Positions 18,706-28,335 of a DNA stretch of 64,000 nt are shown piece by piece. Position 1 is the stretch's first letter; every line of letters starts with the position of its first letter. Below the pieces are notes generated by a model. It did not search any database. It was not told where the DNA came from and was given only the letters and a program-made list of their open reading frames with translations. A program made the position numbers and the translations under genes. Source of the DNA: Maritimibacter fusiformis (GTDB lineage Bacteria; Pseudomonadota; Alphaproteobacteria; Rhodobacterales; Rhodobacteraceae); the NCBI RefSeq assembly GCF_008086115.1, contig NZ_VSIY01000013.1, positions 248,001 to 312,000 of the forward strand, given 5' to 3'.

Positions 18706-18942
18706 ATGGAAGGCGAACTCGCTCAACTCGGTCAATACATCGGTGCCGGCCTCGCAGGCATCGGCTCGGGTGCTGCCGCCATCGGTGTCGGCCACGTTGC
18801 CGGCAACTTCCTGTCGGGCGCGCTGCGCAACCCGTCGGCCGCTGGTGGTCAGACCGCCATGCTGTTCATCGGCATCGCCTTCGCGGAAGCCCTGGGGATC
18901 TTCTCGTTCCTCGTCGCGCTTCTGCTGATGTTCGCCGTCTGA
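18706..18942 (+). CDS. atpE: ATP synthase F0 subunit c
   Basis: c-ring subunit, 78 residues in two helices. The glycine-rich first helix ([17 protein letters not shown]), the polar loop RNPS and the proton-carrying carboxylate Glu61 in [12 protein letters not shown] are all present. The ring is made of many copies per enzyme. A strong ribosome site (AAGGAGAG) precedes the ATG. A 22-base hairpin after the gene may raise the relative amount of this segment of the mRNA. Confidence 0.97.
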   Translation: MEGELAQLGQYIGAGLAGIGSGAAAIGVGHVAGNFLSGALRNPSAAGGQTAMLFIGIAFAEALGIFSFLVALLLMFAV

Positions 18943-18970
18943 TCCTTCGCGACCCTTCCTTACGAACGGT

Positions 18971-18992
18971 GAGACTGGCCGAGGCCGGTCTC
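18971..18992 (+). other. Intercistronic hairpin after atpE
   Basis: Near-perfect inverted repeat GAGACTGGCC / GGCCGGTCTC (one G-U pair in RNA) with a minimal loop, between atpE and the b' gene. No T-run follows, so it is more likely an mRNA-stabilising or processing hairpin than a terminator. Confidence 0.6.
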
Positions 18993-19023
18993 GCCGATCC
19001 GATCCGGGTTCCAGGAGGACAAC

Positions 19024-19566
19024 ATGGCAAGCGAAACCGATAACGTGGCCGCAGGTGCAGCCGACGCAGCAGCCGCCCCCGGCATGCCGCAACTGGATTT
19101 CTCGACATTCGGGAACCAGATCTTCTGGCTCGTGGTGACGCTGGTCGTCATCTATTTCGTGCTGACGCGTATCGCGCTGCCCCGCATCGCGGGCGTTCTG
19201 AACGATCGCCAAAGCTCGATCACCAATGACATCGCGGCCGCCGAAGACCTCAAGCAGAAGGCCGTCGAGGCCGAGGAAGCCTATAACCAGGCGCTGATCG
19301 ACGCCCGCGCCAAGGCGCAGGACATCATCGCCGAGGCCAAGGCGGAAATTCAGGCCGACCTCGACGAAGCCGCCGCCAAGGCGGATGCCGAGATCGCCGC
19401 CCGCACCGCCGAGTCCGAAAAGGCCATCGCGGCGATCCGCGACGGCGCGGTCGAAAGCGTCAAGGTGGTGGCCAAGGACGTGGCCCAGGACGTTGTTGCG
19501 TCGATGGGCTTTTCGGCGGACGCCAAGGCGGTCACCGCCGCGGTCACCGCACGGATGAAAGGGTAA
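19024..19566 (+). CDS. atpX: ATP synthase F0 subunit b'
   Basis: Peripheral-stalk subunit b' of 180 residues. It has one N-terminal membrane helix ([31 protein letters not shown]) and a long charged coiled-coil tail ([19 protein letters not shown] and onward). A split b/b' pair instead of two identical b subunits is characteristic of photosynthetic and related alphaproteobacteria. The ATG follows AGGAGGACAAC. The gene is separated from atpF by only four bases. Confidence 0.95.
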   Translation: MASETDNVAAGAADAAAAPGMPQLDFSTFGNQIFWLVVTLVVIYFVLTRIALPRIAGVLNDRQSSITNDIAAAEDLKQKAVEAEEAYNQALIDARAKAQDIIAEAKAEIQADLDEAAAKADAEIAARTAESEKAIAAIRDGAVESVKVVAKDVAQDVVASMGFSADAKAVTAAVTARMKG

Positions 19567-19570
19567 CGCG

Positions 19571-20128
19571 ATGAAACACATTCTGGCCGCCCCTCTCGCC
19601 CTTGCCGCCACCCCGGCGCTGGCCGCATCGGGGCCGTTCTTCTCGCTGCACAACACCAACTTCGTGGTGCTGCTGGCCTTCATCCTGTTCCTTGCGGTGC
19701 TGGTCTATTTCAAGGTGCCCGGCATGATCGGCGGTCTGCTCGACCGGCGCGCCGAAGGCATCAAGGCCGAGCTGGACGAGGCGCGCGCCCTGCGTGAAGA
19801 GGCCCAGACCATCCTGGCCTCGTATGAACGAAAGCAACAGGACGTGGCCGAACAGGCCGCGCAGATCGTCGAACACGCCAAGCGCGAGGCCGAGGTCGCC
19901 GCCGAGGTCGCCAAGAAAGACCTCAAGGATTCGATCGCCCGCCGCCTCGCCTCGGCCGACGATCACATCGCTTCGGCCGAAGCCGCCGCGATCAAGGACG
20001 TGCGCGATGCCGCCATCGCGGTCGCCATCGGCGCGGCAAAGGACATCATCGCCAAGCAGATGAGTGCTGCCGAAGGAAACAAGCTGATCGAGGATGCCAT
20101 CGCCGACGTCGAGGCCAAGCTGCACTGA
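19571..20128 (+). CDS. atpF: ATP synthase F0 subunit b
   Basis: Second peripheral-stalk subunit, 185 residues. The N-terminus MKHILAAPLALAATPALAASGP looks like a cleavable signal or extra hydrophobic leader. It is followed by the membrane helix FVVLLAFILFLAVLVYFKVPGMI and a coiled-coil region rich in E, K and A. It is the last gene of the operon and is followed by a clear terminator. Confidence 0.95.
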   Translation: MKHILAAPLALAATPALAASGPFFSLHNTNFVVLLAFILFLAVLVYFKVPGMIGGLLDRRAEGIKAELDEARALREEAQTILASYERKQQDVAEQAAQIVEHAKREAEVAAEVAKKDLKDSIARRLASADDHIASAEAAAIKDVRDAAIAVAIGAAKDIIAKQMSAAEGNKLIEDAIADVEAKLH

Positions 20129-20150
20129 GACAGCGGACAGTGAAGACGGA

Positions 20151-20177
20151 AAACCCGGCCCTCGCGCCGGGTTTTTT
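20151..20177 (+). terminator. Terminator of the F0 ATP synthase operon
   Basis: 9-bp stem AAACCCGGC / GCCGGGTTT, six-base loop, then a run ending in TTTTTT, about 23 bases after the atpF stop. The A-rich 5' side could also serve the convergent polA transcript. Confidence 0.9.
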
Positions 20178-20209
20178 GTTGCGCGCACGGCCCGCTGCGG
20201 CGCCGTGGC

Positions 20210-23008
20210 TCAGTGCGCCTGGGCCCAGTTCGCCCCCTGCCCCGCATCCACCACCAGCGGCACCGACAGCTTGACCGCCGGGTCGGCGGCGCCCTCCATC
20301 ACCTCGCGGATCACCGCAATCGCCTGGTCCACGGCATCCTCCTCGATCTCGAAGATCAGTTCGTCGTGGACCTGCAGCAGCATCTTGACCGGCAGCGCCT
20401 CGATCGCGGCGGGCATGCGGATCATCGCCCGGCGGATGATGTCGGCGGCGCTGCCCTGGATCGGCGCGTTGATCGCGGCGCGGCGCGCGAACCCGGCCTG
20501 CGGCCCCTTGGCGCCGATCTCGGGCGTGTGGATCTTGCGCCCGAACAGGGTTTGGACGAACCCGTGTTCCTTGCCGAAGGAAATGGTGGCGTCCATGTAT
20601 TCCTTGATGCCCGGGTATTTCTCGAAATAACGGTCGATGAAGCCCTGCGCCTCGTTGCGCGGAATGCGCAGGTTGCGCGCCAGGCCAAAGCCGGAAATGC
20701 CGTAGATCACGCCGAAATTGATCGCCTTGGCCTGCCGCCGCACCTCTGGCGTCATCTCGTCCAGCGGCACGTCGAACATCTCGGACGCGGTGGCGGCGTG
20801 AATGTCCTCGCCATCCAGAAACGCCTGTTTCATCGAGGCGATCCCGGCGACATGGGCCAGGATGCGCAATTCGATCTGGCTGTAGTCGAGCGAGACCAGG
20901 AGCTTGCCCTCGGGCGCGACAAAGGCCTCGCGGATGCGCCGGCCTTCCTCGGTGCGCACCGGGATGTTCTGCAGGTTCGGATCGGTCGAGGCCAAGCGCC
21001 CGGTGTTCGCCCCGGTCTGCACATAGCTGGTGTGAACCCGCCCGGTTTCGGGGTTGATGTGCTGTTGCAGCGCGTCGGTATAGGTCGATTTCAGCTTGGA
21101 CAATTGCCGCCAGTCCAGAACCCGCGCGGGCAGTTCGTGCCCTTCGGCGGCGAGGTCTTCCAGAACATCCGCGCCGGTGGCATAGGCGCCGGTCTTGCCC
21201 TTCTTGCCGCCGTCCAGCCCCATCTGGTCGAACAGGATTTCGCCAAGCTGTTTTGGGCTGCCCACGTTGAACTTGCCGCCCGCCAACGCGTGTATCTCGT
21301 CCTCGAGTGCCGCCATCTTCTGCGCAAAGACGTTTGACATCCGCGCCAGCGCCTCGCGGTCGACCACCACGCCGTTACGCTCCATCCGGGCCAGAACCGG
21401 CACCAGCGGGCGTTCGAGCGTCTCGTAGACGGTGGTGACCTGCGCGCGGTGCAGTTGCGGCTTGAAGGTCTGCCACAGGCGCAGCGTGACATCGGCGTCC
21501 TCGGCGGCGTATCTCACCGCGTCCTCCACCGGCACGCGGTCGAAGGTGATGGCGGATTTACCGCTGCCCAGCAGCGTCTTGATCGGGATCGGGATGTGGC
21601 CCAGATACCGCTCCGACAGCGCGTCCATGCCGTGATTGTGCAGGCCGGAGTAAAGCGCGTAGGACATCAGCATGGTGTCGTCGATGGGTGCCACGTCGAT
21701 GCCGAGGCGCGCGAAGATCTTGGCGTCGTATTTCATGTTCTGGCCGATCTTCAGGATCGACGGGTCTTGCAGCACCGGCTTCAACGCGGCCAGAGCGGCC
21801 TCCAGCGGCATCTGCCCTTCGGCCAGATCGTCCGACCCGAACAGATCGTCCGCCCCCCCGGCCTTGTGGCCGAGCGGGATATAGCAGGCCTCGCCCGGCA
21901 CCACGGCCAGCGAAATCCCGACCAGTTCGGCCTGCATTTCGTCCAAAGACGTGGTCTCGGTGTCGACCGCGACATAGCCGCGCTCGTAGATCTGCGCGAT
22001 CCAGCGGTCGAGCGCCTCGGCGGTCGCCACATGCTCATACCCCGCCGGGTCGATCGGCGGCAGGCCGGGGGCATCGGGCGTGGTCTCGGCGGCGGGCGGT
22101 TCGGGGATATCGGAGATATCGACGCCCATCCGGTCGGCGATGCGCTTGGACAGTGACCGGAATTCCATCGAGGCGAGGAACGGCAACAGAACCTCCGGGT
22201 CCGGGTCCTGCAATTCCAGGTCGTCCAGCGTCTCGTCCAGCGGCACGTTCTCGTCGAGCCGCACCAGATCGCGCGACATGCGGATCTGATCGGCCTTTTC
22301 CAGCAAGGTCTGGCGGCGTTTGGGCTGGGGAATCTCAGCGGCGCGCTCGAGCAGCGTGTCGAGATCGCCGTATTCGTTGATCAGCAGCGCCGCCGTCTTG
22401 ATCCCGATACCGGGCGCCCCCGGCACGTTGTCGGTGCTGTCGCCGGCCAGTGCCTGCACATCGACCACCCGTTCAGGGCCAACGCCGAATTTCGCCTCGA
22501 CGCCCTCGCGGTCGATCCGCTGGCCCTTGATCGGCTCCAGCATCTCGACGCCGCCGCCGACCAGTTGCATCAAGTCCTTGTCGGACGAGATGATGGTGAC
22601 GCGCCCTCCGGCCTCGCGCGCCTGGCGGGCGTAGGTGGCGATGATGTCGTCGGCCTCGAAGCCCTCTTTCTCGATGCTGGCGATGTTGAAGGCGCGGGTG
22701 GCGTCGCGGGTCAGCGGGAATTGCGGCACCAGGTCTTCGGGCGCGTGCGGGCGGTTGGCCTTGTAGTCCGGGTAGATCTCGTTGCGGAACGACTTGCCGG
22801 AATAGTCGAAGATCACCGCCACATGGGTCGGCGCGTCATCGCCCCTGTTGTCCTCGATCTGCTTGAACAGCATGTTGCAGAACCCCGCGACCGCCCCGAT
22901 CGGCAGCCCGTCGGACTTGCGCGTCAGCGGTGGCAGCGCGTGGTAGGCGCGAAAAATGTAGGCCGAGCCGTCGACCAGGTGAAGATGGCATCCCTTGCCG
23001 AAGGCCAT
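20210..23008 (-). CDS. polA: DNA polymerase I
   Basis: Full-length DNA polymerase I of 932 residues for repair and Okazaki-fragment processing. The N-terminal 5'-3' exonuclease shows LVDGSAYIFRAYHA, FEADDIIATYA and the helix-hairpin region VPGAPGIGIKTA. The 3'-5' proofreading domain is intact, with the exo motifs DTETTSLDEM, KIGQNMKYDAKIF and YAAEDADVT. The polymerase domain has DYSQIELRILAHVA (motif A), RRQAKAINFGVIYG (O helix) and QVHDELIFE (motif C). All catalytic acids are present. AAAAGGAGCC precedes the start. It converges on the ATP synthase operon. Confidence 0.97.
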   Translation of the reverse strand: MAFGKGCHLHLVDGSAYIFRAYHALPPLTRKSDGLPIGAVAGFCNMLFKQIEDNRGDDAPTHVAVIFDYSGKSFRNEIYPDYKANRPHAPEDLVPQFPLTRDATRAFNIASIEKEGFEADDIIATYARQAREAGGRVTIISSDKDLMQLVGGGVEMLEPIKGQRIDREGVEAKFGVGPERVVDVQALAGDSTDNVPGAPGIGIKTAALLINEYGDLDTLLERAAEIPQPKRRQTLLEKADQIRMSRDLVRLDENVPLDETLDDLELQDPDPEVLLPFLASMEFRSLSKRIADRMGVDISDIPEPPAAETTPDAPGLPPIDPAGYEHVATAEALDRWIAQIYERGYVAVDTETTSLDEMQAELVGISLAVVPGEACYIPLGHKAGGADDLFGSDDLAEGQMPLEAALAALKPVLQDPSILKIGQNMKYDAKIFARLGIDVAPIDDTMLMSYALYSGLHNHGMDALSERYLGHIPIPIKTLLGSGKSAITFDRVPVEDAVRYAAEDADVTLRLWQTFKPQLHRAQVTTVYETLERPLVPVLARMERNGVVVDREALARMSNVFAQKMAALEDEIHALAGGKFNVGSPKQLGEILFDQMGLDGGKKGKTGAYATGADVLEDLAAEGHELPARVLDWRQLSKLKSTYTDALQQHINPETGRVHTSYVQTGANTGRLASTDPNLQNIPVRTEEGRRIREAFVAPEGKLLVSLDYSQIELRILAHVAGIASMKQAFLDGEDIHAATASEMFDVPLDEMTPEVRRQAKAINFGVIYGISGFGLARNLRIPRNEAQGFIDRYFEKYPGIKEYMDATISFGKEHGFVQTLFGRKIHTPEIGAKGPQAGFARRAAINAPIQGSAADIIRRAMIRMPAAIEALPVKMLLQVHDELIFEIEEDAVDQAIAVIREVMEGAADPAVKLSVPLVVDAGQGANWAQAH

Positions 23009-23053
23009 GGCGGCTCCTTTTCTGGCGCTGGACGATGTCGTGCGCCTTGCGGA

Positions 23054-23233
23054 TCAGTGCGCGGACGCGCCTTCGGCCAGGACATACCGGGTGTCGCAAT
23101 AGGGGCATTCGACCCAGCCCTGATCGTCGGGAATGGTCAACCACACGCGGGGATGCCCGGTGGCCGGACCGCCGCCGTCGCAGGCGACCTTTTTCTTGTC
23201 GACGACCTTGGTTTCGGGAGCTTGGAGCGTCAT
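23054..23233 (-). CDS. Zinc-finger domain protein (zf-CHCC, NDUFS6-like)
   Basis: Short protein of 59 residues matching the zf-CHCC family. The zinc ligands are visible as VACDG, GHPRVWL and [10 protein letters not shown] (Cys, His, Cys, Cys). The same finger forms the C-terminus of the mitochondrial complex I accessory subunit NDUFS6, and alphaproteobacterial homologues are thought to serve complex I, although no nuo genes are near here. The ATG at 23233 ([11 protein letters not shown]) is preferred to an upstream ATG whose codons look intergenic. It lies 45 bases upstream of polA on the same strand and may be co-transcribed. Confidence 0.82.
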   Translation of the reverse strand: MTLQAPETKVVDKKKVACDGGGPATGHPRVWLTIPDDQGWVECPYCDTRYVLAEGASAH

Positions 23234-23313
23234 GGCGTGCCTCTGTTCGTTGCGCGTGCGCATGATACCAAGCCACCTTGCGCGAACAAGGGGCATCGGC
23301 GGGCGCGGTGGGT

Positions 23314-23700
23314 CTACTTGGGTTCGTTCGGGATCATCCGGCCGAGATCGCGGCCGGAACAGATATGGGTGTGCAGATGCATGACCTCCTGCACCCCGGC
23401 GGCACCGCTGTTGACGATCACGCGGTAGCCCTGCCCGTCCTCGCCGGGCGACAGGCCCAGCTTGTCGATCACCTGCCGCATCGCGCGGTGGTAATCGGCG
23501 ATCTCGGCGTCGCTGGCGGCGTCGATGAAGTGGTCCCAGGTGACGTAGGGCCCCTTGGGGATCACCAGCACGTGCACCGGCGACTGCGGCGCAATGTCGT
23601 TGAAGGCCAGGCTGTGCTCGGTCTCGAGCACGGTATCGTTGGGGATCTCGCCGCGCAGGATCTTGGCGAAGATGTTCTCATGGTCATAGGTGTAACCCAT
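23314..23700 (-). CDS. HIT-family nucleotide hydrolase/transferase
   Basis: Histidine-triad protein of 128 residues (Hint/PKCI-like). It has the N-terminal [28 protein letters not shown] and the active-site triad HLHTHIC near the C-terminus, which hydrolyses nucleoside phosphoramidates. The usual segment between beta strand and triad is QEVPHLHVH; here it is QEVMHLHTH, a conservative variation. It lies ten bases downstream of the Core-2/DUF5928 gene, so co-transcription is likely. Confidence 0.92.
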   Translation of the reverse strand: MGYTYDHENIFAKILRGEIPNDTVLETEHSLAFNDIAPQSPVHVLVIPKGPYVTWDHFIDAASDAEIADYHRAMRQVIDKLGLSPGEDGQGYRVIVNSGAAGVQEVMHLHTHICSGRDLGRMIPNEPK

Positions 23701-23709
23701 GGCGGTCTC

Positions 23710-25287
23710 CTAGTCGCAGTACAGGTTCTCCGAGCGCGCAATCTCGACCGCCCGCTCTTCGGGGATCGAGAGGAACTTGGCAAGGGGGATCGCGTTTTCC
23801 TCGGCGCTGTCGGTCTCGCGCATCAGGTAGCTGTGTTCGAAATCGGCATCGCGGATACGGTCGCTTTCAAAGTAAAAGTCCGAGCGGATCGCCGGGATCA
23901 GCTTGAGGATCGCATCCTCCGGCGTGCGCTCGCCCGCCAGCCCGATCCGCATGGCGTGGCCCCTGATCCAGTCGTCGGTGAACTCGGTCTCGATCTCGAG
24001 CAGCCGCGTGGTCGAACGGTCGGCGTAGAAATCGCGCAACAGGTCCAGGTTGTCGGGATCGAGGCAGATCGCCAGCCGGTCGGTCTCGAAATAGTCGAAC
24101 AGCATGCGCATCAGGGCGCGCCGATGCCGGGTGCGTTTTTCGATCGTGGTCTGGATGCCGCCGAGGTCGGGCAGCGCCGTGCCCTCCTCGTCGAACAGGT
24201 ATTCGATCGACGGGATGTTGGTGGCCTGGGCGATCCGCGCCATCAGCCGCTTGCCGACGTGCCATTTCTTGGCGATCACGATCAACAGCTCACGCTCGCG
24301 CCCCAGGGTCGATTCCGCCTCCCAGAAGCGCGGCGCAAAGCGCTGCCCGACCCGGCCCCGCCCGACCAGGAAGTTGAACAGCGACCGGCCCTCGTTGGAT
24401 ATCTTGAACTCGACCCCTTCGGTGGCATAGAGCGCCCCCAGCCGCCGCCGCAGCTCGCGCGCCTCGGGGCTGATCTTGCGCGCGAACAGGTAGTCCTGCG
24501 ACAGCAACAGGTCATAGTGGTCGTTGTAGAACGTCACCGGCATGCCGTAATCGGTGAACATCAGGAAGGTCAGCGTGCGGGTGCGAATCTCGCTGTCCGG
24601 CACCATGTGGCGCACCAGCGTCTGAAAGAACGTCTCGTCCGGGATCCATGTCGTCGCGAAGAACCGCATCACGTCGCGGCGCCGGCGGGTGAATTCGAGA
24701 ATCCACTCGATCGTGCGCCGCCTGAGACACCACCATTGCGAGCCGATCATGATCTGCAAGTCGTCGGGGATCTTGCGCGCCAGCCCCAACCGCTTTTGCC
24801 ACTCGACCGAGGTATAAAAACGCCACTTCTGCGTGCGTTCGTTGAAGTAGTGGCGGTAGATCAGCCGCTCTTCCTTCATCCCGGTCTTGATCCAGTCGCT
24901 TTCGAAGAAATCGAAGCTCTCGATATAGTCCACGTCCTCGGCATCGAGAAAATCATGGGTGAACTCGGCCGACTTGATCGTCATGCAATCGCCCGACACC
25001 ATGTAGAAATGCGTGGCCCGCGGAAACGCCTCGACCGCCGCCTCGACCGCCGCCAGCGTGCCCTCGACCAGCGACCATTCCCCCCAGCCGCATTTGACCC
25101 GTTTCTTCGCGAAGGCCACCGAAGGGTTGCCCGCCAGCGCCGCCCGGATCATCTCGTAATCCGACGCCTTGGAGCGCGCATCGAAATGGATCGACAGATA
25201 GTCACCGGCCGCGGTCAGCCGCTCAGCCTGCTCGATGATGGCTTTCGGGTCCTTGTGGCTGAGCAGGATGAAGGCGATTCTTGCCAT
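23710..25287 (-). CDS. Core-2/I-branching-type glycosyltransferase with DUF5928-like C-terminus
   Basis: A 525-residue protein. The N-terminal half (about 1-270) is of the GT14 Core-2/I-branching type: MARIAFILLSHKDPKAIIEQAERL, YLSIHFDARS, the HFYMVSGDCMTIKS segment and the IGSQWWCLRRRTIEWIL motif. The C-terminal half matches my recollection of DUF5928 proteins of roseobacters, a domain of unknown function. It probably adds a sugar to a surface glycan. It diverges from a sulfotransferase gene across an AT-rich gap, and this pairing suggests a glycan that is both branched and sulfated. ATG 25287 is chosen over a start four codons upstream. Confidence 0.82.
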   Translation of the reverse strand: MARIAFILLSHKDPKAIIEQAERLTAAGDYLSIHFDARSKASDYEMIRAALAGNPSVAFAKKRVKCGWGEWSLVEGTLAAVEAAVEAFPRATHFYMVSGDCMTIKSAEFTHDFLDAEDVDYIESFDFFESDWIKTGMKEERLIYRHYFNERTQKWRFYTSVEWQKRLGLARKIPDDLQIMIGSQWWCLRRRTIEWILEFTRRRRDVMRFFATTWIPDETFFQTLVRHMVPDSEIRTRTLTFLMFTDYGMPVTFYNDHYDLLLSQDYLFARKISPEARELRRRLGALYATEGVEFKISNEGRSLFNFLVGRGRVGQRFAPRFWEAESTLGRERELLIVIAKKWHVGKRLMARIAQATNIPSIEYLFDEEGTALPDLGGIQTTIEKRTRHRRALMRMLFDYFETDRLAICLDPDNLDLLRDFYADRSTTRLLEIETEFTDDWIRGHAMRIGLAGERTPEDAILKLIPAIRSDFYFESDRIRDADFEHSYLMRETDSAEENAIPLAKFLSIPEERAVEIARSENLYCD

Positions 25288-25321
25288 TTCGGATACCAAT
25301 TGGCTGGGTCAGCGGCGATTG

Positions 25322-25351
25322 TTGACATACCTAATGCAACGAACCATTGAA
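25322..25351 (+). promoter_or_regulatory. Candidate promoter for the sulfotransferase gene
   Basis: Exact TTGACA (25322-25327) followed at 17-18 bases by a weak -10 (CATTGA/ATTGAA), inside a 90-base AT-rich stretch (25315-25400) that contrasts with the GC-rich surroundings. Confidence 0.35.
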
Positions 25352-25430
25352 TAAACAGTGTTTGTTTGCTTTTTTCTTCGCAACAAGAACATTCTGCACA
25401 GGATGCGGGCGGCAAGGGCGGACAGGCACG

Positions 25431-26255
25431 ATGGGGTTTCCCGGAACTTGGATGACGGAAAGCGAAAGCGTGGTCTACCGCGTGGTGCCCAAATGCGCCT
25501 GCTCGACCATCGGCCAGATCATGTATTACTCCGACCACGGCAAGTTCTACGACGGCGACGTGCATGACGCCACCGAGGGGCTGCACAAATGGGCCTTCGA
25601 TGACAGCAAGCCGGTGATCGAAGCCAACGTGAAGGCGCACAAGAGCTATGCCTTCACCGCCGTGCGCAACCCCTACTCGCGCATCCTGTCCAGCTTCTTC
25701 GACAAGATCTGCGGCATTCAGCGCAACGGAAAACGCTACCGCGGCAATCTCGTGCCGCTCCTGATCCAGAAATACGGGGTCGAGGTGGGAGATCCGGAAA
25801 ACGGCTTCGAGTTCGACCAGATCGCCAGCTTCCGCCGCTTTCTGCTGTTCGCCCGCGACACCATCCGCTGGCGCCGCCCGATGGACCCCGACATCCACTG
25901 GAGCGCGGTGTCGGGCCATGTCTCGACCTTCATCCACAACGGCGGCACCTACGACCACATCCTGCATATCGAGAACTTCAATCCCGGCATGAAGGTGGTG
26001 CTGGATCACATCGAGACCCCGCACAAGGTCGACCTCGCCAAGATCCCGCGCTTCAACGAAAGCGAAGGCCACGGGCCGAAACGCGCCCATCCGGTCGAGG
26101 ACTACTTCGACGACCTGTCGATGCACCTGGTCTACGAGATCTACAAACGCGATTTCGAGGTGTTCAAATACGACGCCGAAAACCCCGGCAAGTCGAAACC
26201 CACCGGCAAGATCGACCTCGACGAGGTGCACAAGAAACTGGGGCCGAAGAACTAG
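25431..26255 (+). CDS. Sulfotransferase (carbohydrate sulfotransferase type)
   Basis: PAPS-dependent sulfotransferase of 274 residues. The 5'-phosphosulfate loop is RVVPKCACSTIGQIM and the 3'-phosphate site is AVRNPYSRILSSFFDK, both in the order and spacing of the Sulfotransfer_2 family. It lacks a membrane anchor, so it acts in the cytoplasm, probably on a lipid- or nucleotide-linked sugar precursor. The ATG at 25431 is used, since a TTG 84 bases upstream reads through the AT-rich promoter region. It diverges from the Core-2 glycosyltransferase. Its stop overlaps the relic dienelactone hydrolase stop in a CTAG. Confidence 0.85.
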   Translation: MGFPGTWMTESESVVYRVVPKCACSTIGQIMYYSDHGKFYDGDVHDATEGLHKWAFDDSKPVIEANVKAHKSYAFTAVRNPYSRILSSFFDKICGIQRNGKRYRGNLVPLLIQKYGVEVGDPENGFEFDQIASFRRFLLFARDTIRWRRPMDPDIHWSAVSGHVSTFIHNGGTYDHILHIENFNPGMKVVLDHIETPHKVDLAKIPRFNESEGHGPKRAHPVEDYFDDLSMHLVYEIYKRDFEVFKYDAENPGKSKPTGKIDLDEVHKKLGPKN

Positions 26256-26477
26256 GCCAGCGTTTCGCGCAGGAACCCGGCAGTGCGGCCCAGCGCCAGT
26301 CCTGCCGCCTTCGGATCGTAAGCCCCGGCGGCGCGCAACTCATTCATATCGCGCTCCAATGTCCGATACATCGGCACCCGGCGCGGCAAGGTCGCGATAG
26401 CTCGGCGTCAGGCCCCACCACGAATGGATCACCAACACGCCGGCCCCGACCGGCCCAACGGGCAGAATGAGCGCCAT
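26252..26477 (-). pseudogene. Decayed dienelactone hydrolase
   Basis: Minus-strand remnant of about 75 codons from a family usually about 220-240 residues long. The 5' end keeps an SD-like GGGAGG, the start and the N-terminal motif ALILPVGPVGAGVLVIHSWWGLTP-type (26477 down to about 26400), then stops at 26340. A second frame then gives MYRTLERDMNELRAAG, followed by AYDPKAAGLALGRTAGFLRE, like the family C-terminus. The nucleophile-elbow region, the Asp and the His are missing. At least one frameshift and one or two internal deletions are needed to explain it. It is certainly not functional as a hydrolase. Confidence 0.65.
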
Positions 26478-26559
26478 TCCCATCCTCCCGGTTTGACCGC
26501 GATCATGGCAACCGGTCCGCACGCCTGCCTATTCTGAGCGCAAACCACAAGGCCGCGCC

Positions 26560-27306
26560 ATGACCGAAATCATCACCGTCACCGCCGAGACCGTCGACAA
26601 GCACGGCTTCTTTTGCAAGATGAGCGCCCGCAAGACACCTGCCTGGCAGGCCAAGCGCGACTGGCTGATGGCGCGTTTCGACGAGGGGCTGCAACTGCGT
26701 CTGCTCGGGGACGGCGAACGCGGCTTTGTCGAATTCATGCCGGGCGACAAGTCCTGGCGGGCCATCGACGGGGCCGGGGATGTCGTGGTCATCCACTGTC
26801 TCTGGGTGGTCGGCAAGTCCAAGGGGCAAAGCCACGCCACGGCCCTGATGAACGAGGTCGAGAACTGGGCGCGCGCGAACGGCTACCGCGGCGTCGCGGC
26901 GCTGACCTCCAGCGGCAACTGGCTGATCGAACCGGGGGTGCTCGAACATCGCGGATATGCCTCGGTCGACCACGCCGACCCCGGCTTCGACCTGATGCTG
27001 AAACGCTTCTCACCCGGCCCGGACCCGCGCCTGTCGGGCGACTGGGACGCCAAGGCCGCCGCCTGCGGCCCCGGCCTGACCGTGCTGCGCAGCGCCCAAT
27101 GCCCCTACCTCGAAGACGCCGCGGCCCACGCCAGACGCGCCGCCGACCACCTCGGCCTCGCCTTCACCGACCGGCTGATCGAGACCGCGGACGACCTGCG
27201 CGCGCACTCACCCACGCCCTACGGCACCTACGCGCTGGTCCACGACGGCAAGCTCCTCGCCTACCACTACCTGCTGGAAAAGCAGATCCTCGCGGCACTG
27301 ACCTGA
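26560..27306 (+). CDS. GNAT acetyltransferase with YoaP-type C-terminal domain
   Basis: A 248-residue protein. The N-terminal portion is a GNAT-like fold (VVVIHCLWVVGKSKGQSHATALMNEVENWARANGYRGVAALTSSG, with the acetyl-CoA loop region around GKSKGQS). The C-terminal portion (about 155-245), with LTVLRSAQCPYLEDAA and HDGKLLAYHYLLEKQI, resembles the YoaP domain found after GNAT domains. Substrate unknown. It stands alone on the plus strand between the dienelactone hydrolase relic and the composite repeat that precedes the convergent argF. Confidence 0.78.
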   Translation: MTEIITVTAETVDKHGFFCKMSARKTPAWQAKRDWLMARFDEGLQLRLLGDGERGFVEFMPGDKSWRAIDGAGDVVVIHCLWVVGKSKGQSHATALMNEVENWARANGYRGVAALTSSGNWLIEPGVLEHRGYASVDHADPGFDLMLKRFSPGPDPRLSGDWDAKAAACGPGLTVLRSAQCPYLEDAAAHARRAADHLGLAFTDRLIETADDLRAHSPTPYGTYALVHDGKLLAYHYLLEKQILAALT

Positions 27307-27315
27307 CCCTGCTGC

Positions 27316-27394
27316 TTCATCTTGGCGGCAAATACTCATGCCCGAGGGACCGGCCAGAGGCCGGGACCGAGACAGGCCTGCGCGCCGCAGGCGC
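27316..27394 (-). repeat. Composite intergenic repeat, copy 2
   Basis: Same plan as copy 1 on the minus strand: CCTGCGCGCCGCAGGCGC (27377-27394, identical over 18 bases to copy 1), a 6-bp hairpin CCGGCC/GGCCGG (27350-27364), then GAGTATTT-N3-GCCAAGATGAA (27316-27337). It fills the gap between argF and the convergent GNAT-YoaP gene. Here the ATG is not used as a known start. Confidence 0.75.
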
Positions 27395-27408
27395 ACAATC
27401 TGGCGGCC

Positions 27409-28331
<923 letters not shown>

Positions 28332-28335
<4 letters not shown>

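Noticed and set aside
17815-19683. 622-codon minus-strand frame across the ATP synthase genes
   Set aside because: Shadow of atpI-B-E-X-F, all of which are unmistakable; composition is His/Arg/Asp-rich.
23278-25350. 690-codon open frame on the plus strand
   Set aside because: It is antisense to the HIT and Core-2/DUF5928 genes, rich in Arg/His/Gly/Asp, and a product of high GC3; no domain seen.
25215-26231. 338-codon minus-strand frame
   Set aside because: Antisense to the sulfotransferase gene, which has clear PAPS motifs.
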